A DNA stretch of 64,000 bases, from the NCBI GenBank assembly GCA_963800235.1, contig CAWDAD010000003.1:496001-560000 (forward strand), written 5' to 3'. Position numbers and translations under genes: made by a program. The notes beneath the pieces were generated by a model. The model had not been told where the DNA came from and ran no database searches. It saw only the letters and a list, made by a program, of their open reading frames with translations. Within the stretch, counting starts at the first letter, position 1. Each line of letters opens with the position of its first letter. This DNA comes from CAVVNP01 sp963800235 (GTDB lineage: Bacteria; Actinomycetota; Acidimicrobiia; Acidimicrobiales; Iamiaceae). This document shows positions 45,036 through 53,383 of the stretch, in pieces.

Positions 45036-47590
45036 CCGGGACCGTGGTCGACGTGGAGCCCGGCCGACGGGAGCGCTCCGTCACGCCGTCGGTCTGGCAC
45101 GAGCGACGCGAGGCCCTCGACGCCCTGCGGGCCGAGCAGGCCCGGGCGGCTCGCTGGACCGTCGCCGGTCCGGCCGAGCTCGAGCGCTGGGTCGAGCAGC
45201 CGCTCCACGCCCTCGAGCCGCTGCTGCTCGACGGCCGGGCGGTGCTCGGCGTCCAGGCCATCCGACGCCGGCTCTACCGCGAGCTGGCCGGGGTCGAGGT
45301 GATGGTCGCCCCCTTGCGGGTGCGTCGTCCCGTCGCCCGCGCCACCGCCGGGGCGGCCGGGGACCGGGTGGCGGTCGACGCCGGACCCGTCGAGATCGAC
45401 CGGGTGCTGCGGCTGCTCGCCCCCGACGACCAGCCGGCACGACGTCCGGGCGACCTCACCGGCCCGGCGGTCGAGTGCCTGCTGAACGGCTGGTCCGACG
45501 ACGACCAGCGCCTGGCCGGCGACGGCTGGTCGCCGAACCCGCTCCGCCCGTCGACCGCGGTGCTGCTGGCCTGGCTGCACCAGACCCACCAGGAGCTGCG
45601 GGCGGTGGGCGACACCGCCCGCGCTGCCCGGGCGGCCCGCCGGGCCGAGCACCTGCTGGCGCTGTTCGCGCCCGGCGGCCTGCTGGTCGAGCCGCCCTCG
45701 GCCCCGCCGACCGAGGCCCGCTTCGTCGCCCCCGGCGCGGCGCCCACCGACGCCCCGGCCGTGGCGGGAGGCCCCGCCTCCGCCGCCCGGCGGGCCGCCG
45801 AGGCGGTGGCCGAGGCCCGGCGCCGCACCTCGACCCGCCGCCTCGAGCGCCGGCACGCCCGCACCGCCCTGGCCCTGACCGCCCTCGGCGCCGCCCTCTG
45901 GCTGGGCGGCACGTGGGGCGCCGATCCGGCGGCCATGACCGACCTGGGCCTGCTGTCGATCATCCGGCCGCCCGCCTTCCTCGGCGCCGGCGCCCTGGTG
46001 ACCGCCTTCGTGGTCGAGCTCCGCCGGACCCGCCCGGCGGTGTGGCGCCTCGCCCTCCCGGTGCTGGGCCTCGTCACCGCCCTGCAGGCGACGCCGTCGG
46101 TGCTGTACGGCACCCTGCGGTACTCCTGGGCGTGGAAGCACCTCGGGATCCTCGACTACATCCACCGCCACGGCGCGGTCGACCCGTCCATCGGGACCCT
46201 CGGCGTGTACCACAACTGGCCCGGCTTCTTCGCCGGCACCAGCGCCCTGACCGACCTGCTCGGGCTGCCCGACGGCATCTCGCTGGCCCGCTGGTGGCCC
46301 CTCGCCGCCGACCTGGCCGTCATCCCGGTGCTGCTGTACCTCTACACCGCCATCTGGGGCGGGCAGCACCGGCGGGAGCGCTGGCTGGCGGTGCTGCTGT
46401 TCTCGGTGGCCAACTGGGTCGGCCAGGACTACTTCTCCCCGCAGTCGCTCTGCTTCCTGCTCTACCTGGTCGTGATCGCGGTGCTGCTGCACCACTACCG
46501 GGTGGCGCCGGCGTCGGCCGCCGACGCCCGCCGGAGCGTCGGGCGCCGGTCCCGCACGTGGTGGCCGGCGGTCGTGGTGCTGGCCGCGTCGGCGGTGATC
46601 GTGACCAGCCACCAGATCACCCCCTTCATGCTGGTGGTGGCGCTGGTCGGGCTGACCGCCGCCCGCCAGGTCCGCGGTGGCTGGCTCACCGTCGCCGTGC
46701 TGGCCATGACGACCGTCTGGTCGGTCACCGGCGCCTGGAACTTCATGCGCGGCAACATCGTCTCGCTGCTGTCGACGGTGGGGCAGCCGGTGGGCAACAC
46801 CGACCAGAACCTGGTCGACCAGGGCCGGCTCACCGGGGGCCAGGTGCTGGTGTCGAACATGGGCCGGGTCACCGTGGTGGCCATCGCGGTGGTGGCCGCC
46901 TTCGGGGTCCTCGGGCTGCTGCGCCGACGCTCGACCGACAGCACCGGCCTGATCCTGCTGGTCACGCCGGCGGCCCTGATCTTCGCCAACAGCTTCGACG
47001 GCGAGATCGCCTTCCGCACCTACCTGTTCGCCCTGCCGATGCTCAGCTGGTACGCCGCCCGGGCCATCTGGCTGGTGGGGTCGGGCGCCCGGCGGCCGGT
47101 GGGTCGCTCGGCGCTGCTCCGGGCCGGGGCGTCGGCCCTGGTCGCCCTGGTGCTCCTGAGCGGCTACTGCTTCGGGTACTACGGCAAGGACCAGTGGTAC
47201 TTCTTCAGCCACGACGAGGTGGCGGCGTCGGACCTCATCCTCTCCACCGCCCCGAAGGACTCGCTGCTCGTCACGGTCACGTCGAACTACCCGGACCAGT
47301 GGAAGAACTACGAACGCCTGGTCTACGTCCCCATCGCCAGCGAGCCGTCCGACTCGAAGGCCCGGGTGCTGGCCGACCCTGCCACCGTGCTGGCCGGCTG
47401 GCTGGCCGATCCCCGCTACCGGACCGGTTACATCCTGCTGACCCGATCCCAGCAGCGCGAGGTCGACGCCCTCGGCGAGCTGCCGGCTGGGGACTACGCC
47501 CGTCTCGAGCGGTCGCTGGCCACCTCGCCGCGGTTCCGCGCCGTCTACCGGTCGCCTGACGCCCAGGTCTACGTGCTGGCGGGCCGATGA
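45032..47590 (+). CDS. Polytopic membrane glycosyltransferase-like protein with a degenerate kinase-like N-domain
   Basis: 852 residues from GTG 45032 (GTGA overlap). The first 215 residues align by eye with the C-lobe of the kinase in the preceding gene: ELERWVEQPLHALEPLL against ELDAWVHRPIAAIAPWV, and LRPSTAVLLAWLHQTHQ against VRPTTLLLLAWIAHLQA. The HGD loop and IDWE are absent. From about residue 275 some 11 helices follow, with an extracytoplasmic WPGFFAGTSALTD and the segment GQDYFSPQSLCFLLYL, typical of GT-C-like or polymerase-like envelope proteins. The C-terminal 130 residues are soluble. A polymerase or lipid-linked sugar transferase is inferred. Confidence 0.75.
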   Translation: MTGTVVDVEPGRRERSVTPSVWHERREALDALRAEQARAARWTVAGPAELERWVEQPLHALEPLLLDGRAVLGVQAIRRRLYRELAGVEVMVAPLRVRRPVARATAGAAGDRVAVDAGPVEIDRVLRLLAPDDQPARRPGDLTGPAVECLLNGWSDDDQRLAGDGWSPNPLRPSTAVLLAWLHQTHQELRAVGDTARAARAARRAEHLLALFAPGGLLVEPPSAPPTEARFVAPGAAPTDAPAVAGGPASAARRAAEAVAEARRRTSTRRLERRHARTALALTALGAALWLGGTWGADPAAMTDLGLLSIIRPPAFLGAGALVTAFVVELRRTRPAVWRLALPVLGLVTALQATPSVLYGTLRYSWAWKHLGILDYIHRHGAVDPSIGTLGVYHNWPGFFAGTSALTDLLGLPDGISLARWWPLAADLAVIPVLLYLYTAIWGGQHRRERWLAVLLFSVANWVGQDYFSPQSLCFLLYLVVIAVLLHHYRVAPASAADARRSVGRRSRTWWPAVVVLAASAVIVTSHQITPFMLVVALVGLTAARQVRGGWLTVAVLAMTTVWSVTGAWNFMRGNIVSLLSTVGQPVGNTDQNLVDQGRLTGGQVLVSNMGRVTVVAIAVVAAFGVLGLLRRRSTDSTGLILLVTPAALIFANSFDGEIAFRTYLFALPMLSWYAARAIWLVGSGARRPVGRSALLRAGASALVALVLLSGYCFGYYGKDQWYFFSHDEVAASDLILSTAPKDSLLVTVTSNYPDQWKNYERLVYVPIASEPSDSKARVLADPATVLAGWLADPRYRTGYILLTRSQQREVDALGELPAGDYARLERSLATSPRFRAVYRSPDAQVYVLAGR

Positions 47591-47681
47591 GCGCCGTCCT
47601 CGCACCCCACGGCTCGGCGGAGACGCCCGGGCCGGCCGCGCCCCGCGGCCCGGCCGCCCGCAGCGGTCCGCCGGCGTCGAG

Positions 47682-50663
47682 GTGCTCGACGACCCGATCG
47701 ACCTGCTCCTGACCCTCGACGACGCCCGGGCCGCCGCCCTGGTCGCCGCCGAGCGCGGCGAGGTGCTCGACGCCCTGCTCCTGGTGGCCGGCTGCAGCCA
47801 GGTGGTCGAGGACGACCTCCACGGCAGCGAGCACCTGGTCGACCTGGCCGCCGAGCACCTGACCGGCGCGTCCGCCCGCCCGGGCGGATCCGGCCTCCCG
47901 GCCGCCGCGGCCGCCGGCGCTCGCATGGCATCGCAGACCCGCCGCCGGATCCGCCACGCCCTGCCCACCGCCCGGCGGCTCGCCCCGGTCCGCGACGAGC
48001 TGCTCGCCCTGGCCGTCGAGCTGGCCGACCGCTGGCTGGGCGGGTCGGCCGGTGGGGAGCCCGTCGACGGGTCCGGCCTCGAACACGGTCTCGACCGGGC
48101 CACCGTCGAGCGGGCCGACCGGCTGCTCGGCGACGGCGGCCCCCTGGCCACCGGACCCGTCCCCGGCCAGGCCCTCCTGCGCCTGCCGTCGTGCTACCGC
48201 AGCTTCGACCAGCACCCCGCCGACACCGACGCCCTCGTCGCCCGCTTCCTGGCCCGGGGTCCGGTCCCCGACCGGGCGCTGGTGGTGGGCGTGCGGACCT
48301 CGGGCTCCTACCTCGGGCCGCTGGCCGCCGCCGCCCTGCGCCGACGCGGGTGCCCGGCCGAGCTGGTCACGCTGCGACCCGGCGAGCGCCTCGACCGGAG
48401 CCAGCGGGGTGCCATCGCCCGACTGGGTGGCGGGCCGTGCCTGGTGGTGGACGACCCGCCGGTCAGCGGCGGGGCGGTGGGGGGCTGCATCGACGAGCTG
48501 GTGGCCGCGGGCCTGTCGAGCTCGGCGGTGGTGCTGGCCCTGGCGCTGCCCGACGGCTGGGAGCTGCCCCCGTCGCTGGCCGGCCACCGACGCGAGGTGC
48601 TGTGGAGCCGCGATTGGTTCCGCACCACCGCCCTCGCCCCGGAGACGGTCCGGGCCGCCTGCGACCGGCTGCTGTCCTCGAGTGGCCGACGGACGGACGG
48701 CCCCCTGCGCCCGGTGCCGGTTCCGGGCGGGGCCGCGCCGGGCGGCGTGGCCCGCACCCCGCGCGAGCACGCCCGGGCGGCCTACGCCGTCGACGTGGTG
48801 GGGACCTCCGACGCCGGCGGCAGGGCCACCGGCCGCAGGGCCACCGGCCGCAGGACGACCGGCCGGCGCACGCTGCTGGTGCAGGGCGCCGGCATCGGCC
48901 TGTTCGGGCGGCACGACGTGGCCGTGGCCGCCCGGCTGGGCGACCGGGTCCCCGAGGTGCTCGGCGTGGCCGACGGCCTGCTGCTCCAGCTCCTGGCCGC
49001 CCCCGTCCCCGTCGACCCGGCCGGCGACGACGTGCCCGACGACGGGGCCGACCAGCCCGGGCCGGGGCTCGACCTCGACCGGGGTGTCGACTACGTGATC
49101 GCCCGGGCCGAGCGCCTGAGCCGGCCCGTCGACCGGTCCGAGGCCATGCGCGGGCGGCGCACCGCGGCCGAGGTGGGTGCGCAGCTGGTGGGCTCGGCGC
49201 TGGGACCGGCCGACCTCCCGCTGCGGGTCGCGGTGGTGCAGCCGCTGGTCCGGCGCCTGCTGGCGGTGGAGCGCCCGGCGGTGGTGGACGGGCGCATCAG
49301 CGCCGACCGGTGGGTGCCCGGGGCCCACGGCGGCACGGTGAAGCTCGACTTCGGCGAAGGTGCCTTCTCCAACCGCGACCTCTGGTCCTACGACCCGGTG
49401 CTCGACCTCGCCGCCCTCGGCGACGAGCTGGACCGCGCCCCCGAGGTCCGGGCCGCCCACCGGGCCCGCACCGGCACGGAGATCGAGCCGGCCCGCTGGC
49501 TGCTGCTCCGCCTGGTGCACGCCTGGGACCGCCACCGCCACGGCGGCCTGCCGCAGCCGGCCATGGGTCGGGCCTGCGCCGCCGCCCTCGACGACCACGT
49601 GGCCGACCTGCTGCTCGCCGACCTGGCGCCGGTCGCCGCCGACGGGCCCGGCCCGTGGGTCGCCCTCGACCTCGACGGCGTGGTCGAGACGCTCGTGCTC
49701 GACGGGGCGTCGGCGCCCGGACGGGCCGGCGGCCTGGCGCTGCGGACGCTGGTCGCCCACGGCCATCGGGTGGTGCTGGCCACCGGTCGGGCCGTCGACG
49801 AGGTCGCCCGCCGGCGCGCCGGCTGGGGCCTGCCGGCGGCGGTCGCCGAGTACGGCGCCGTGGTGGTGCTCGACGACGGCTCGATCCACGACCGCCGCGA
49901 CGCCGACGGCGCCAGGGCCGTCGAGGCGGCCCGGGCATGGCTGGCGGCGCAGGACGGCGTGGTCGTCGACCTCGCCCACCGGTTCACCGTCCGGGCGTGG
50001 CGGACGGGTCCCACCGGTCGCGGCCGGGGCCCGCTCTCGGCCGAGGACCTGGCCGGCGCCCGCGCCGCGGCCGCAGCCGTCTCCGCGTGCGGGCTCGACG
50101 CGGTCCCCGGCGACGACCAGACCGATCTGGTCCCGACGGGGACCACCAAGGCCGCCGCCGTGCGGTGGCTGCTCGACCGCACCGACCCGGGCCTGGCCCC
50201 GGAGCCGGCGCTGGCGGTGGGCGACGGCCCCGCCGACGTCGAGCTGCTGGAGCTGGCGCGCCGGGCGGTGGTCCCGGCCCACGCCGAGCCGGCCGTCCGC
50301 GCCGCTGCGACCGTCGCGACCCGCCGCCGCTACCAGGCCGGTCTGGCCGAGGGCGTCGCCCACCTGGTCGGCCACCGACCCGGCGGTTGCCCGACCTGCG
50401 CGGTCGACCTGCCGGCGGGCGAGGCGGCGCTGCTCACCGCGTCTGTCGCTGCGCGAGGCCGGAAGCCGGGGCATCCCGATCCGCCTGCTCCGACTGGTCC
50501 TCGAGGCGGGCCGCGTCGCGGCGTCGCCGTCGGGTCGACGGCGGGCCTCCGGTTCAGCGCGCTCGAGCGCTCCCGGCCGGCCGACCCGGGCAGCAGGACC
50601 CACGCCCCGAGGATGGCGAGGCCGAGCAGCCCGCTCAGGGCGATGCCGACCGCACCCGGGTAG
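47682..50663 (+). CDS. Fusion of phosphoribosyltransferase-like, kinase-like and HAD phosphatase domains
   Basis: 993 residues from GTG 47682. An ATG at 47587 overlaps the previous stop as ATGA and may be the true start if one base is misread. The PRTase-like domain (about 165-330) has ALVVGVRTSGSYLGPLAA and the PRPP-loop-like LVVDDPPVSGGAVGG. A kinase-like domain (about 370-650) has LLVQGAGIGLFGRHDVAV, VVDGRISADRW and VKLDFGEGAFSN, with DFG but no HGD. The HAD domain has all motifs: VALDLDGVV (Asp 663/665), VLATGR, GTTKAAAV and VGDGPADVEL. An unusual nucleotide- or sugar-phosphate chemistry is inferred. After about 50442 another frame (LSLREAGSRGIPIRLLRLV) looks more protein-like. Confidence 0.75.
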   Translation: MLDDPIDLLLTLDDARAAALVAAERGEVLDALLLVAGCSQVVEDDLHGSEHLVDLAAEHLTGASARPGGSGLPAAAAAGARMASQTRRRIRHALPTARRLAPVRDELLALAVELADRWLGGSAGGEPVDGSGLEHGLDRATVERADRLLGDGGPLATGPVPGQALLRLPSCYRSFDQHPADTDALVARFLARGPVPDRALVVGVRTSGSYLGPLAAAALRRRGCPAELVTLRPGERLDRSQRGAIARLGGGPCLVVDDPPVSGGAVGGCIDELVAAGLSSSAVVLALALPDGWELPPSLAGHRREVLWSRDWFRTTALAPETVRAACDRLLSSSGRRTDGPLRPVPVPGGAAPGGVARTPREHARAAYAVDVVGTSDAGGRATGRRATGRRTTGRRTLLVQGAGIGLFGRHDVAVAARLGDRVPEVLGVADGLLLQLLAAPVPVDPAGDDVPDDGADQPGPGLDLDRGVDYVIARAERLSRPVDRSEAMRGRRTAAEVGAQLVGSALGPADLPLRVAVVQPLVRRLLAVERPAVVDGRISADRWVPGAHGGTVKLDFGEGAFSNRDLWSYDPVLDLAALGDELDRAPEVRAAHRARTGTEIEPARWLLLRLVHAWDRHRHGGLPQPAMGRACAAALDDHVADLLLADLAPVAADGPGPWVALDLDGVVETLVLDGASAPGRAGGLALRTLVAHGHRVVLATGRAVDEVARRRAGWGLPAAVAEYGAVVVLDDGSIHDRRDADGARAVEAARAWLAAQDGVVVDLAHRFTVRAWRTGPTGRGRGPLSAEDLAGARAAAAAVSACGLDAVPGDDQTDLVPTGTTKAAAVRWLLDRTDPGLAPEPALAVGDGPADVELLELARRAVVPAHAEPAVRAAATVATRRRYQAGLAEGVAHLVGHRPGGCPTCAVDLPAGEAALLTASVAARGRKPGHPDPPAPTGPRGGPRRGVAVGSTAGLRFSALERSRPADPGSRTHAPRMARPSSPLRAMPTAPG

Positions 50664-51118
50664 ATCAGGCGGGTCACGACCAGGAGCCCGCTGACCAGGC
50701 TCAGGGCGAGCGACGCCAGCCCGAACCGGGTCAGGCGGATCGACCAGACCAGACGCGAGGCCCGCACGGTGCGGTGGCCGACCCGGTGCAGGGCGATGGG
50801 CCCGATGAAGGCCACGATGGCGAGCATCCCCGAGCACAGCGACACCCCGTAGAAGGCCCTTCCGGCGTGGTCGAGGCGGGCGAACTGGCTGTTGAACGGC
50901 GCGGTCAGCAGGAAGGCGACCAGCACCTGAGCGCCCGGCAGCAGCACCCGCAGCTCCTGGAGCAGGCCGTAGAAGCGCCGGCGCAGCTCGTCGCGGTCGC
51001 CCTCGTCGTCGAGCTCGCCGGCGTCGAGGTCGGCCAGCTCCTGCTGGCGCCGCGCGCTGTCGTCCACCGGGGCGTGGTGGTCGGGCTCGTGCTCGTCCTC
51101 CTCGTGGTCCGGCGCCAT
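50330..51118 (-). CDS. DUF6328 family membrane protein
   Basis: 262 residues as read. The first 175 are a convincing DUF6328 protein: a charged acidic start, then RRRFYGLLQELRVLLPGAQVLVAFLL and three more helices, including MLAIVAFIGPIALHRVGHR, and a basic end. The remaining 85 residues are low-complexity and overlap antisense to the 3' end of the PRTase-kinase-HAD gene. A TGA at 50554-50556, one base out of frame, would give a normal family length if a base were miscounted. Function of the family is unknown. Confidence 0.75.
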   Translation of the reverse strand: MAPDHEEDEHEPDHHAPVDDSARRQQELADLDAGELDDEGDRDELRRRFYGLLQELRVLLPGAQVLVAFLLTAPFNSQFARLDHAGRAFYGVSLCSGMLAIVAFIGPIALHRVGHRTVRASRLVWSIRLTRFGLASLALSLVSGLLVVTRLIYPGAVGIALSGLLGLAILGAWVLLPGSAGRERSSALNRRPAVDPTATPRRGPPRGPVGAGGSGCPGFRPRAATDAVSSAASPAGRSTAQVGQPPGRWPTRWATPSARPAW

Positions 51119-51163
51119 CCCCCAGTCCTACGCCATCGCCGGACCGCACGCCGACGGATCCGG

Positions 51164-51466
51164 TCAGCTGGAGAGCAGGCGGAGGCGACCGGTCCGGCCG
51201 CGGATGCGGTAGCCGTCGTCGGTCGCCAGCCGCTCCCACCACCCGGCCGCGACCAGCGGGGCAGTGGCGGTCGGCCGGTCGGTGATGTCGCACAGCTCCT
51301 CGACCAGCAGGTCCTCGACCGCCTCGTCGCTGACCACGCCGTCCTCGCTCCGGGCCCGGAGGGCGGCGAGGGCGTGCAGCTGGAGCGCCCGGCCCACGAC
51401 CGGCGGCCCCCCGATCGCCTCCCGGGAGGTGTCGTCGTGGGGGTCGTCGGCGCCATCGGGCGGCAT
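51164..51466 (-). CDS. Small hypothetical protein with winged-helix-like pattern
   Basis: 100 residues from ATG 51466, with GGAGG 9 bases upstream. An acidic start (DGADDPHDDTS) is followed by helices (LQLHALAALRARSE, EAVEDLLVEELCDI) and a C-terminal WWERLATDDGYRIRGRTGRL that resembles the wing of a winged helix. No family is recognised. It ends 45 bases before the DUF6328 start on the same strand, so the two may share a transcript. Confidence 0.6.
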   Translation of the reverse strand: MPPDGADDPHDDTSREAIGGPPVVGRALQLHALAALRARSEDGVVSDEAVEDLLVEELCDITDRPTATAPLVAAGWWERLATDDGYRIRGRTGRLRLLSS

Positions 51467-51522
51467 GGGTGAAGCCTCCCCACAACGAGTGCTGCCAAAA
51501 CCACCGAACGTGGTTGCAGGGC

Positions 51523-52398
51523 TCAGGCGGGGCCCGGGTGCGCCGCGAAGTACTTGGTGAGGACGGCGTCGTGGACCGAGGTGGCGCCCACCTTGTCGCG
51601 GGTGAACACCGGCCAGCGGCGGCCGTCACCGGTCGGGTCGTCGCCGAGCACGGTGACCCGTTGGATGATCCGCTCGCCGTCGAAGTCGTGCACGACGCTG
51701 TGCTGGGTGCAGCGGTTGTCCCAGATGGCCACCGTCCCCGGCGTCCACCGGTACCGGACCACGAACTGCTCCTCCACGGACCACCGGGTCAGGTAGGTGA
51801 GCAGGGCCTGGGACTCGTCGTGGCTGAGCTCGACGATGCGACGGGTGAAGTGCTCGTTGACCATCAGCGACCGCCGGCCCGTCTCGGGGTGGACGCGGAC
51901 CACGGGGTGGATCGAGGCCAGGTCCCGACGGCCGTGGGGCGCGCCGTCGTGCAGCGCGGTGAGCCCGTCGACCAGGGACCGCAGCGGGGCGCTGAGGCCC
52001 TCGTAGGCCAGGTACTGGTTGGCCCACATGGTGTCGCCACCCAGCTCGGGGCAGGCCACCATGTGCATGATCGACATGACCGACGGGCTCGGCAGGAAGG
52101 TCACGTCGGTGTGCCACTCGTCGGCGACGCCGCCGAAGCTGGCCCGCAGCTCGACCACCTCGGGGTGCTCGTCGTCGGGGTTGGGCAGGGTCGGGTGGAC
52201 CTCGAGCTCGCCGAACCGGCGTCCGAAGGCGACGTGGCCGTCGAGGCTGAGCGACTGGCCGGGGAAGAGCAGGACCAGGTGCTCGAGCAGCAGCGCCCGG
52301 ACCTCGGCCACGTCCTCGTCGTCGGCCCGGTCGAGGTCGACGCCGGTGACCTCGGCGCCGATGGCGGCGGTGAGCGGTCGGACCTGGAACGCGGGCAT
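51523..52398 (-). CDS. TauD/TfdA-family Fe(II)/2-oxoglutarate dioxygenase
   Basis: 291 residues. The iron facial triad is visible: EWHTDVTFLPSPS (HxD, about residues 96-98) and the distal His in DNRCTQHSVVHDF. The 2-oxoglutarate Arg follows in GERIIQRVTVLGD. The N-terminus FQVRPLTAAIGAEVTGVDL is standard. Substrates in this family include taurine, alkyl sulfates, phenoxyacetates and others, and cannot be narrowed here. A TAGGTT box 8 bases before the ATG suggests a near-leaderless message. Upstream lies an array of GC-rich repeats. Confidence 0.92.
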   Translation of the reverse strand: MPAFQVRPLTAAIGAEVTGVDLDRADDEDVAEVRALLLEHLVLLFPGQSLSLDGHVAFGRRFGELEVHPTLPNPDDEHPEVVELRASFGGVADEWHTDVTFLPSPSVMSIMHMVACPELGGDTMWANQYLAYEGLSAPLRSLVDGLTALHDGAPHGRRDLASIHPVVRVHPETGRRSLMVNEHFTRRIVELSHDESQALLTYLTRWSVEEQFVVRYRWTPGTVAIWDNRCTQHSVVHDFDGERIIQRVTVLGDDPTGDGRRWPVFTRDKVGATSVHDAVLTKYFAAHPGPA

Positions 52399-52421
52399 CG
52401 TGGCCGAACCTAGCGGCGCGC

Positions 52422-52697
52422 GAGCTCAGGAGGAGGGCGGTGTCGGGGCCCCGCCCGGGCTCGTCAACACAGCCTGGCGAGGCGCAATGCATGCGCGAGC
52501 TCGGGAGGAGGGCGGTGTCGGGGCCCCGCCCGGGCTCGTCAACACAGCCTGGCGAGGCGCAATGCATGCGCCGAGCTCAGGAGGAGGGCGGGGTCGGGGC
52601 CCCGCCCGGGCTCGTCAACACAGCCTGGCGAGGCGCAATGCATGCGCCGAGCTCAGGAGGAGGGCGGGGTTGGGGCCCCGCCCGGGCTCGTCAACAC
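52422..52697 (-). repeat. Tandem array of 75-76 bp hairpin units, 3 full copies and one partial
   Basis: Units start at 52422, 52497, 52573 and 52649, with only a few differences between them. Each contains a GC hairpin, perfect in the later copies (GGGCGGGG-TCGGGG-CCCCGCCC in copy 3), plus an AATGCATGCGC segment. The last copy ends at 52697 and includes the TGA stop of the minus-strand TetR gene (52691-52693). The array therefore looks like repeated duplication of that gene's 3' end and terminator. There are no unique spacers, so it is not CRISPR. Confidence 0.85.
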
Positions 52698-53320
52698 GGG
52701 TCGAGGGCGGCCTCGAACACGGCGATGACGTCGGGGACGTGGGTGGCGACGGCGTCGGCGCCCAGCTGCACCACCGACATGAGCAGCGCCAGGATGATCG
52801 ACACCAGGCCGCTGCCGACCACCTGGGGGTCGATCTCCGGGCGGACGGTGCCGGCCCGCTGCTCGTCGGCCAGGCGCTCGGCGACGGCCCGGCGCAGGTC
52901 CTCGAGGGCGGGCAGCTCGACGAAGCGGGCGGCCACCTCGGGCTCGAGGCCGGCCAGCACCCGGCGGGCCAGGGGGTGGCCGTCCACCGCGGCGGCCAGG
53001 GCCACGACCAGGTTCTCGCGCCAGTCGCCCTGGCGGCGCTGGTCGAGCACGGCCGGCAGCCCCTCGTTGATGGCGGCGGCGGCGTCCTCGTCGAGCGCCG
53101 AGCGGAAGAGGTCCTCCTTGTTGGCGAAGTACACGTAGGCCACGGTTCCGGACACGCCGGCGTCGCGGCTGATGTCGGCCACCGAGGTCAGCCGGTAGCC
53201 GTCGCGACCGAAGCGGGCGATGGCGGCCTCGAGCACCGAGCGGCGCGTCTGCTCGCCCTTGCTCAGCTCCGGCGACCCCGTCCCGGTCACCGCCGACGTC
53301 GTCGACCCGGTCATCGTCAT
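52691..53320 (-). CDS. TetR-family transcriptional regulator
   Basis: 209 residues. A 20-residue Ser/Thr-rich start precedes the HTH domain: RRSVLEAAIARFGRDGYRLT, VADISRDAGVSGTVAYVYF and the following NKEDLFRSAL. The C-domain (residues 75-209) is a typical variable ligand pocket. It is divergent from the hydrolase-BVMO operon with a 63-base shared regulatory region, which fits local repression released by a substrate, as EthR does for ethA in mycobacteria. Its stop codon lies inside a tandem repeat array. Confidence 0.92.
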   Translation of the reverse strand: MTMTGSTTSAVTGTGSPELSKGEQTRRSVLEAAIARFGRDGYRLTSVADISRDAGVSGTVAYVYFANKEDLFRSALDEDAAAAINEGLPAVLDQRRQGDWRENLVVALAAAVDGHPLARRVLAGLEPEVAARFVELPALEDLRRAVAERLADEQRAGTVRPEIDPQVVGSGLVSIILALLMSVVQLGADAVATHVPDVIAVFEAALDPC

Positions 53321-53347
53321 GTGACCGATGGTACAGGAAATGAGGAC

Positions 53348-53377
53348 TTGATCAAATCTCTCAGATCATGTTACCGT
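53348..53377 (+). promoter_or_regulatory. Promoter and candidate TetR operator of the hydrolase-monooxygenase operon
   Basis: TTGATC and TACCGT are 18 bases apart, and the ATG follows the -10 box by exactly 6 bases, so the transcript is probably leaderless. An inverted pair TGATC/GATCA (53349-53353 and 53364-53368) overlaps the -35 box and spacer; a divergent TetR could bind there. Confidence 0.6.
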
Positions 53378-53383
53378 CAGTAC

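Noticed and set aside
44828..48151. 1107-codon minus-strand open frame
   Set aside because: It is antisense to the polytopic transferase and the start of the PRTase fusion, with no domain and biased composition.
47277..51629. Very long minus-strand open frame (1450 codons) opposite the PRTase-HAD and neighbouring genes
   Set aside because: It spans four real genes on both strands, is low-complexity (Arg, Gly, Pro, Ala) and has no recognisable domain; it is a mirror of high-GC codon bias.
52422..52697. Possible CRISPR array
   Set aside because: Copies are contiguous, with no unique spacers and no cas genes; the unit length of 75 bases does not fit.
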